DNA of 64,000 bases from Conoideocrella luteorostrata. Lineage: Eukaryota > Ascomycota > Sordariomycetes > Hypocreales > Clavicipitaceae. A program made the position numbers and the translations under genes. The stretch lies in contig JASWJB010000122.1 in NCBI GenBank assembly GCA_032433595.1, positions 1 to 64,000 on the forward strand, given 5' to 3'. This document shows positions 57,301 through 64,000 of the stretch, piece by piece. Position 1 is the stretch's first letter. Each line of letters starts with the position of its first letter. The notes beneath the pieces are model-generated. The model ran no database searches. It saw only the letters and a program-made list of their open reading frames with translations, and was not told the DNA's origin.

Positions 57301-58385
57301 GCCTTGTCGTCTCTCCCTATTTTTATTTTTTCTTTTTCTTTTCCAGCAAGAACAACCAGCGGGAATGAAGAAAAAAAAAAGATGAAATGAAATGAAATGA
57401 AATAAAATAGCTCAAGGGATCGAAAAGGAATCCAAAGAAATTAAAGCTCTAGATGCGACAGCTTGGGCTGCGCTCCGACTTTATAAAACTCGGCGTCGGT
57501 GTTGTTGTTTCGTGGGTCTAGCTAGTTGATAGTTGATTCCCCACCCCCATCCACAGCCGTGGTTGGAATTATACGGACTGCCTTTTGTCCCCCCTCACGC
57601 AAATTTCCCCTTTCGATTTTTGCGTGTCAGGACATATACTTATTAATATTTAGTTGGGCTGGCATCAAGAATTACAAATCTGATTTTATCGGGGCCGGGC
57701 GTGGCCATCAAAATGTCTGATGGGATTATCAGCGGGGTGCGCGCGAGCGGAGGCAGTCGATGACTCGGAATCCCGGTATTCAGTTCCGAGCAGACGTCGA
57801 CGACTCGGCAGACCTGGGATGCGTCGTCCGTCGATGCGAACGCAATGCCTTTCATGCATTGCCGAGAGCGGACGGGAGGGGATGTAGCGCCATGGTTTGG
57901 CCCACCATGGCAATGTCATGCATTTCCACGTCAATAATTTACACCTCGCGCCCTTGAGCGACATGCGCGGTGTCTTCTCCGTGTTTCATACGGCATTAGG
58001 CAAGATAGTTAGCTAACTAGTTGCTCGTTGTTCATACACGCACCCTCTTCTAGACACACTCGGGGCTACACAACTCTCCATCATGATATCTGAGGTTGAA
58101 GCACAACAACGCCAATGTCTCTCCCCTTACTATGCTGCCTCGATAGCAACGCCATTTCTCAAAGGAGTAAATCACATTCAAAACGCCGTCTTCAATCCCT
58201 AATATGTAACGTACGTACTGCTCGGCCAAATCCACATTCAAAGCCATGAAATTCCCATAGCTATCTGTATCTGACCACTCCCCTCCTCCCCAAAAACGGT
58301 GCTGGGAAACAATATCTACAAATGGAGTACTAGGAAAATGAACAAGGAGCAGGTTGACTGTATGCTATTCCCAATCGCAACGCCT
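57240..58385. other. Intergenic region with simple repeats
   Basis: Upstream of the decarboxylase start. It has a (CT)n run at about 57266-57297 and a short GAAAT repeat near 57385-57405, both in the probable promoter or leader. The remainder, 57.5-58.4 kb, shows no gene. Confidence 0.55.
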
Positions 58386-60711
58386 TTAATCGACTTTTAT
58401 GGCACTGAACGCGATGTTAGCATCAACAAACCTACCAGGGGAGGGGAGACGGAACAGAAAAATGACCACGACCAGCCACATGCAGCACGAGACTTGGCAC
58501 TTACCCGTAAATCCTTCTAATAAAGGCATAGGCGCTCAGGAAACCAATTGTTCCCGTCAAAAGTCCATACACACAGCAAGCCATGAAGCTGTAGCTAAAG
58601 AACAGCATGCTACTGACAACCCCGGCGATGTGCAGCTTGAAGAAGTAATACCAGATGCTATAAGCAAATACCCACAACGCACTGCCGCCACCTACAAAGA
58701 ACGACTGCCACCACCAGTTGTAATTCTCTGAACAGAGCTGGATGTAGATGGTAACGACAGTCACTTCGGCAACCGTCACGGCCAAGATGACCGACACTAC
58801 TGCCAAGAAGCCGAACATGTAGTAGTAGCCGCTTTTGTCTTGCCACATGGATTGAAACACAAAGAGCAGCTCAATGAATATGACGGCAAATGGAATCAGA
58901 CCAGCAAGCAGAATCGACTGCATCGACTTGATGTACCATGCCTGCTGTGGAACCTGACGCGCAATGGATGCTGTTCTTGTCGGATGCTCCCATGCTCCAG
59001 CCTTCTCGTAGCCGTAGTATGAGCCAGCCAGTACAAGAGGGACCTGAATACATAGCCACAGCAACATGATCGCAATCAGCGTTCCAAATGGAATTGCCGT
59101 GCTGGATGCCTGGGCCCAAACAAACAGGTTCAGGACAAATACGAGCCCAAATGCAAGCCCTGGGAACAAAAGGGCAGTAACTAGTGCATTGAACCTGTAA
59201 TCCTTACCCTCAAAGCTCCTGAACACTCGCGCCGAAAAGTAACCGGAGAAAAGCCCTGCGAAAATAAATAGCCCAACGCCAACACTGATGAACCCGCCCC
59301 GGAAGCTTGGGTTTAAAACTCCCAAAGCGCTCAGCAGCACCAGGCCGACCGCCATGAACATCAGTTGCATGCCAGAGCCTACGAGTGGTGCCAGAAGGTT
59401 GCCGAATCGAGGTGTTCTAAACACGTCCGCATGAAGAAGCTTCCAGCCAGTCACATCCTCTAGGGCCTCGTCATCAGAGGATGCGTCGGCGTCTTTTACG
59501 CCGTCACCTTGGTCAAGCAGACCAGGCTTTTCATTAGGCGAACGGTTGCCGGATCGCCGCTTTCGTTTCAATCGCAATTTGCCGTCCTCCACCAAGGAAT
59601 CATTGTATCCCTTGATATCAGAGCGAATCGTCTTAGCCAAGATAATCATGACGATGCCCGTGAGCAAGCCGCAAATGATTAGCGAGTTAACAATAGCCAG
59701 CCAGTGAATGCGAGATCCCTCCTCCTGATTGACAAAGTAGAGATCCCAACGATGTGCCCATTCGATCGCGTTGTCCTCGCGAAAGTAGACAGAGTATGTG
59801 TACGGAATGTTGATTGTTCCGTTGGCGCTATCGTCGTCCTCGTGGTCGTCACCGACTGGCTCGTACGACGAATCCGCGTATCTGGGTGCCGGGTCGGCCG
59901 TCTTGTTGGTGGCCATGTGCAGCCCGAACGCGCTGTCGACATTTTGCAAGTCGACGGGGCATCCTTGACTATCTCGTCTGCTGCCACTGCCGATGCTCTT
60001 CGGGTAGACTTCGAACCCGACAATGATTTTTTCGCCTCGTTCACCAGCATGGCCGGCTGCCGAGCGGTAGCGGATAACGATGGTGTGGTGGTTATAAAGG
60101 TAGTAGTGCGCCTTTCCAGTGCTGGGGGCAACTTCCATATACCCGAGCTTGAATCCAGCTGCGTAATACTTTTTCGTCTTGTCTACAGTCACAAAACTTG
60201 TGGCGCCAGGAAGATTGTCGACGATCCACTCAGCTACGTAGCCATCGCGCACCAACTCTTTTGTGCGCCTCAAATCGCTGCGCGACATTTTCCGGTTACA
60301 GAGAAAGTTGCACGGTTTGTCCTTGTTCATCGCAAGCTCAATATCCGAAGCCATGATCCGGTCCCCTCGCAGGACCTCACCTAGGTTAAGCGAGATGCTC
60401 TGGCCGCTCAAGAGCCTGGTGCCAGTCTTGTGCTGCCCAGTCGGCGGGCAAACGAATGGTAGATCGTAGTAGGCATATTGCAGTTGTGTATTGTCGGAGT
60501 AAACCTTGTTCACCATAAGAGGAATCTGTTGTTTTTGCTTATAGCTCTTTATGGACCATCCTACAACACGATGATTAGTGAGCACACTGCCAAACTGAGA
60601 CCACCACCTGGGGGTGAATGCTCCATTACCTGGGATATAAAAGCCTGCAACAGGACAGACCAAAGCAAAAGAGACCAAGCCTACCACGCTATTTCTCACG
60701 GTCCAAGCCAT
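58386..60711 (-). CDS. Transmembrane 9 superfamily (EMP70/nonaspanin) protein
   Basis: Endosome/Golgi membrane protein implicated in sorting, adhesion and metal homeostasis. Three exons on minus (60630-60711, 58505-60560, 58386-58404) give 718 aa. A cleavable signal peptide is followed by FYIPGWSIKSYK, formed only if the 69-bp intron 60561-60629 is removed. That intron has no stop and a length divisible by three, so an unspliced reading looks intact. The lumenal domain (about 24-365) is followed by one helix, a basic and acidic cytosolic loop (about 395-430), then eight helices. The 19-bp last exon replaces an apparent stop after RRIYG with AIKVD; the KxD ending is the family's conserved sorting signal. 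Introns are 69 and 100 bp, both GT-AG. Confidence 0.93.
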
Positions 60712-63008
60712 TTTGACTCCAGTACCACTGATTATATCTTTGCTTTATTTCCTACCGATCCCGCTCGGCGAGGTCCCTCCCTATTGTGTCGTTTATCGAG
60801 AGCAGCAAATTTCTATTCGCGAGACCCGGCAGTCGAATGATAGAAGAATGCGCAGTCCACAGTTACGTCCGATCGCGTGTTCTCCGAATCGTCGTTCCAC
60901 AGCCGAAAAAAAGTGAAGTCGAATTGCGACGATAATCAATATGTCCGAACACCCGAGCAACTCGCGCAAACCACACAGATCGATTACGGGTTTGATCGGC
61001 AGCACAAGTACAAAACACAACTTCCGGAAAAGAAGCGCAAACGAGTGAAATCGGTACCGAGTACCAGTGAGGTCAAGCTGAACGGTCAAGTAGCTCCTCC
61101 AGCACCACGTCACGCGAATTGAGGCAAGACAAGGCAAGACAAGGCGAAACGCGGGTGCAAGGAATCGGGATGTATTCGAGGGTCGGGATCGCAGGAAAGC
61201 ACCCTGTCAGAGCGATAAGAAAGACAGGGGTCCAGCAGTGTGACAGGAATTCTCACCCTGCCCCGGCCTATCCTTCTTAGCAGTCGAGTACGACAGCGAG
61301 GGCCACAAGCTTGTCAAGCGACCTAATGGCTCCGGATAATACGCAGCAGATGAAGAGGTGAAAGAACCAAAGAGTGAAATCTGGTTTCGAGGCCTCGAGA
61401 TTATGCTTTACAGGAGTCAGGGATGAACGGCGGGAGCGATAAGAGGCCAATGCGCCTGGGGGGTACGGAGCACTCAACAGACAAACCTGGTTCCGGGCGG
61501 GTTTAGCTAGAGGTCAGTTAGTTCGTCTCCAAGTACTTTACGCGGGACTCCGTACCAAGGACAACATCGCCGTACTTGCATGCTACGTAGCATAGTTAGT
61601 ATAGTGCCACAGTTGTTACGGCGGCCGGCCAGGATGAACTGCTATGCCTGGACGTGTTCAAGTGCTGGCGTGAACGGCTAAGCGATTGTGAGCAGGTTGC
61701 TTCGACCAGCTTCATTGCTGGGGGCCTGATTGGGTGCCGGTGCTGGTGGCGCGAGGTTACTTGTCTAGCTAGCTCCCCGCTTAAAGTATAGCTGTCCAGA
61801 GTGGTTGTGCCGCCGCCGTTATCCGCCGTGCCAGTCCAGATTATCGTCGTCTCATCTGAGCAGTACAGCGCGGTCTGCACCATGCACCCCTTTTCAGTCA
61901 GCATGGATAGCGATGCAGCAGCGCCATGTCTGGTTCCCATCGCTTAATGAGGTTCTGCACACACTTATCATTGCCATTTACCCCGTACACGTACATGACC
62001 TATAGTACCTCCTGGGCCTGATTGATTGCTGCGGTGTCTGGTCTGTGCTTAATGATAGGTCATGGCCCCGTAAAACAAGCATTCAGCTCATTTAGTTATT
62101 GCTACCCCTGAACGTTGCAGCCTGGCTTCATACGATGGCTTGCATCCGTAATGCCTCGTATCGTCATGACCGGCTGTTGGCGCAGCCCAAGAATTTGTAG
62201 TCTCAGCTTTTTGACAGTGTCTAGTCCCTCGTATTATACCTGACGCTACCCAAACATCTGTGAAGGTCACCGGCGCCTCCTCCGTTCATGGTACCATAAG
62301 TCCAGCAGAGTACTCCGTATCTTTTTCCCATATTGCATTATGCAATTAGGCCCGACTAATCCTTCTTCGCAACTTCATCAGCGCGCATTATCAGTTGACG
62401 GGGCATACAATACCAGTGCCAATCATGTCAAATAATTCGCTACGTCATCCAACTCGGTTTCGTCTGCTCTCGATGCTACAATATTAAACCATCGCTACTT
62501 GGGCTGCATCCAGGCGGAAGTGGTAAGAGTTGAATTTTACAATTTGATGAGGTTATATTAATTCATTAAAGTCATTATCCGGAAGGTTTGCTTCGGGGGT
62601 ATAGAGGGCATCATCATCTCATGTACCAATACGCGGCAGCCGTCAATCATCATTTCCCAGCGCAAGCATCTCACCCAATGTGTCTGTCACGCACTCTGCA
62701 GCAACGAAAGGTCCATGCTCAACTTTTTCCGGGTTGTAATCCAATGCTAAGCTCCATAACAGACAAACGTAATGCTTTTCTCGTCCTGGAACAGGAGCGG
62801 TTACAGACGAAGGGGACAGGCAAATGCACGCTAACAGGAAATACCACGCAGATTAGCGGCTCTGGCATTGATGCCGAGAGCTATTAAAAAAGTAGCCAAC
62901 CCAACTCCAAGCAGAAGAAACACAAAAAAATAAAACACTAATAGAAAATGACGAGTGGGCAAGCAGAGGGGCGATATTAAAGTGCTGATTAGTGTTGCTT
63001 GTGCTTTT
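60712..63008. other. Intergenic region
   Basis: 2.3 kb between the start of the TM9SF gene and the 3' end of the arrestin-like gene. A 10-bp tandem repeat (AAGGCAAGAC-like, three units, 61121-61150) and one nonamer copy at 62311 are present, with partial copies near 61465 and 61546. The 81-codon frame at 60877 is basic and low-complexity and is not called. Confidence 0.5.
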
Positions 63009-64000
63009 TTAAAACGCACGAATGGTTCGTCGACTGATTTCGTCGTATCCAGGCAGCATGTTATTTGTATGCTCGTTCAACTCGGGAAATTGCATGAGAT
63101 GTCGGTTGCGTGGAGTATTAGCCTCCGACTGCTCGTTTTCGGCTATGACGCTCTCAAAGCTAGGCAAGTCGCCATCGTGGGGCTCATGAATGGTCTCGAC
63201 ACCGATCTGCAGTGGAATCGCCAGCGACATTGTTGTGTTCATAGGACCAACAGAGAGGTTGACGTGCAAGGTGTAAGCACGAGAGATGAGACACGAGTGG
63301 AAGGTAGGCAAGAAAATCTTCTTGTTCGACATGGGTATGGTTATTGGGATTTCCACGACGGCATTTTGTCGAACAGCACAATCTTTGCTCTTCTTCTTGG
63401 TGGTGTCGTCAACGCAGTCTGTTTCTGACTGATCTTCGTCGGTAACGCCTAAGCTTGAATAGCCGGAATCGCGACGTCCCGAGACATTGCGCATCTGCCA
63501 CTCAATCTTCTCCATGGATTTGTTGTTAAAGAGTGTGTTTGTCGCAGTGTAGCTCAGCGAAGGGTTAGGCGTGTAGGTTGATCGGCTTCCCATATTTGGG
63601 AGCAGATCTGTTGGAGCAGCCCCAAAAAATGTGGATGAAATGATCTTTCCAGAGACCGAGTTGATCTTAGGGGGGGTCGTCTCAGCTGAGGTTGGTGCAA
63701 ACTCAAGGCCAATTCGAGCAACCGATGCATGTGCCTTGTGACCATCTGCAGACAGCATGATAGCGCTGGGTTGGTTGGCGGTAACTGTCAGCTTTCCCGC
63801 CTTGGCGGAAAAGAGATTCTTGCGAATTGTCTTGGTTTTGGACATGGTGTAACGTTCGTCTCTAAAGGTAATGTCCAACGGTGCGTCCTCGGGAAGTGAT
63901 GGGAGGACCTTGACAATGTGGCAACCTTCCGAGATCTTTTGAGGAGCACCATCCACATTGTTTGCCTTGCGATAGGCTCTGGCTTTGATAGAGTACTCAA
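63009..64000 (-). CDS. Arrestin-like trafficking adaptor, C-terminal part (cut by window edge)
   Basis: At least 330 residues are visible; the frame stays open to the right edge, so the N-terminus lies outside. The first visible part, EYSIKARAYRKANN, followed by alternating beta strands, fits an arrestin fold. A Ser/Thr-rich linker follows, then a second strand-rich segment (VEIPITIPMSNKKIFLPTF, LHVNLSVG) fits the arrestin C-domain. Near the end LPGYDEI resembles an LPxY/PPxY site bound by Rsp5-type ubiquitin ligases. Arrestin-related adaptors bring such ligases to membrane transporters to trigger endocytosis. The family call is from fold-like pattern and the PY-type motif, not from a strong signature. 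Confidence 0.6.
   Translation of the reverse strand, partial: EYSIKARAYRKANNVDGAPQKISEGCHIVKVLPSLPEDAPLDITFRDERYTMSKTKTIRKNLFSAKAGKLTVTANQPSAIMLSADGHKAHASVARIGLEFAPTSAETTPPKINSVSGKIISSTFFGAAPTDLLPNMGSRSTYTPNPSLSYTATNTLFNNKSMEKIEWQMRNVSGRRDSGYSSLGVTDEDQSETDCVDDTTKKKSKDCAVRQNAVVEIPITIPMSNKKIFLPTFHSCLISRAYTLHVNLSVGPMNTTMSLAIPLQIGVETIHEPHDGDLPSFESVIAENEQSEANTPRNRHLMQFPELNEHTNNMLPGYDEISRRTIRAF

Noticed and set aside
59704..60384. 226-codon frame antisense to the TM9SF gene
   Set aside because: Shadow of the strongly supported TM9SF coding sequence.
60877..61122. 81-codon basic plus-strand frame upstream of the TM9SF gene
   Set aside because: Low-complexity Lys/Arg/Gln-rich with no homology pattern; lies in the probable promoter of the opposite gene.

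Overview
This window comes from the nuclear genome of a filamentous ascomycete, most likely a hypocrealean Sordariomycete (Clavicipitaceae or Cordycipitaceae are my best guess; this is inference, no marker gene settles it). The evidence is short 54-175 bp GT-AG introns, a class V chitin synthase with a myosin-like motor, a CYP505 self-sufficient P450, an AspRS-DUF2156 fusion known only from fungi, and about 3.5 kb per gene. I find 18 protein genes (17 complete, one cut by the right edge), no tRNA or rRNA, and one small transposon-like element. Exon-intron structures were built by hand from reading frame, splice consensus and family conservation.

Left part (1-22.8 kb): 2.7 kb of non-coding DNA, then chitin synthase V (+), which converges on the ribosome-biogenesis factor Urb1/Npa1 (-). 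Urb1 diverges from a Ser/Pro-rich protein of unknown function (+). Next come a membrane-anchored histidine acid phosphatase/phytase (+), a conserved single-pass membrane protein (+) and an inositol monophosphatase (+). The phytase and the inositol monophosphatase could act in sequence on inositol phosphates.

Middle (22.8-43 kb): a DHA1 drug:H+ antiporter (-) and the La RNA chaperone (-). A cPLA2-type phospholipase (+) converges on mitochondrial ribosomal protein mL44/MRPL3 (-). mL44 shares a 403-bp divergent promoter with a four-exon gene for a tiny mitochondrial-type membrane protein (+). A RING-H2 ubiquitin ligase (+) and the CYP505 fatty-acid hydroxylase-reductase fusion (+) follow.

Right part (43-64 kb): the AspRS-DUF2156 fusion (-) matches ErdS, which moves aspartate from Asp-tRNA onto ergosterol. 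The next gene (+) is an HSL-type alpha/beta hydrolase and a candidate for its reversing partner ErdH. Beyond lie an FAD monooxygenase (-), an N-acyl-D-amino-acid deacylase (+) and an aromatic-L-amino-acid decarboxylase (-), all of which could act on amino acids or small aromatics. Then come a TM9SF/EMP70 protein (-) and the C-terminal part of an arrestin-like trafficking adaptor (-).

Two non-coding signals stand out. The nonamer TACTCCGTA/TACGGAGTA recurs at about 18 places, always between genes and often doubled or tripled head-to-head. A 244-bp element with perfect 25-bp terminal inverted repeats lies between the erdS-like gene and the hydrolase.
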